Notes under the pieces: generated by a model | What the model was told of the DNA's origin: nothing | The model's input: only the letters and a program-made list of their open reading frames with translations | Databases searched by the model: none | From: Timaviella sp038204505 | Lineage (GTDB): Bacteria; Cyanobacteriota; Cyanobacteriia; Elainellales; Elainellaceae | Reading direction: 5' to 3' | Assembly: GCA_038204505.1 (NCBI GenBank) | Contig: JBBRCV010000308.1 | Span: 1 to 5,406, forward strand | DNA length: 5,406 bases | Made by a program: the position numbers and the translations under genes | Shown here: piece by piece, positions 5,391-5,406 of the stretch | How positions within the stretch are numbered: the first letter of the stretch is position 1 | How the letters are laid out: each line of letters begins with the position of its first letter

Positions 5391-5406
5391 ATGCGCGTAA
5401 TTTTGA
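5391..5406 (+). CDS. Possible start of a + strand gene, cut by window end
   Basis: An ATG at 5391 opens a frame reading MRVIL, with the next codon beginning with A, and then leaves the window. A new gene divergent from the glycosyltransferase would fit the 199-bp gap at 5192-5390. MRVIL is how I recall many cyanobacterial ArsA/Get3-type ATPases beginning (MRVILMTGKGGVGKT). Five residues are far too few to assign a function, so this is a hint only. No convincing Shine-Dalgarno precedes it, though many cyanobacterial genes lack one. Confidence 0.3.

Noticed and set aside
1..5406. CRISPR array, tRNA, rRNA, insertion sequence or phage genes
   Set aside because: No regularly spaced repeats, cloverleaf, transposase or integrase motifs, or phage-like genes are visible on either strand.

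Overview
The window looks like chromosomal DNA of a cyanobacterium, probably a filamentous or Leptolyngbya-like lineage (the lineage is inference). Three things point there. There are eight exact copies of the cyanobacterial HIP1 octamer GCGATCGC in 5.4 kb, where about 0.1 is expected by chance. There is a DUF4278 protein, a family I know almost only from cyanobacteria. The DNA polymerase III alpha subunit is of the cyanobacterial type.

Layout. Positions 32-439 (+) encode a small DUF4278 protein with three LIYRG motifs. It is closed by a strong intrinsic terminator (475-509) whose hairpin is a perfect palindrome built around a HIP1-like core. Positions 440-737 are non-coding but dense: the terminator, a 17-bp tandem repeat, a HIP1 site, a promoter-like pair (TTGCCT, 17 bp, TATAGT) with a perfect match to the cyanobacterial LexA/SOS-box consensus inside it, and a leader of about 150 nt able to form a stable G-U-containing hairpin. 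Positions 738-4250 (+) encode a complete 1170-residue DnaE. Positions 4271-5191 (-) encode a family 2 glycosyltransferase convergent with dnaE, with only 20 bp between the stop codons. Positions 5192-5390 are an intergenic region with short direct and inverted repeats. At 5391 a possible new + strand gene starts (MRVIL...) and runs off the window.

The genes do not form one pathway. dnaE is housekeeping replication, the glycosyltransferase is a probable surface-glycan enzyme, and the DUF4278 protein has no known function. I see no undescribed multi-gene system. The observations most worth following are the LexA-box match in the dnaE promoter, which suggests SOS-type control of the replicative polymerase, and the uninterrupted dnaE. 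Many cyanobacteria split dnaE with a trans-splicing intein exactly at the Tyr-Cys junction that is intact here.
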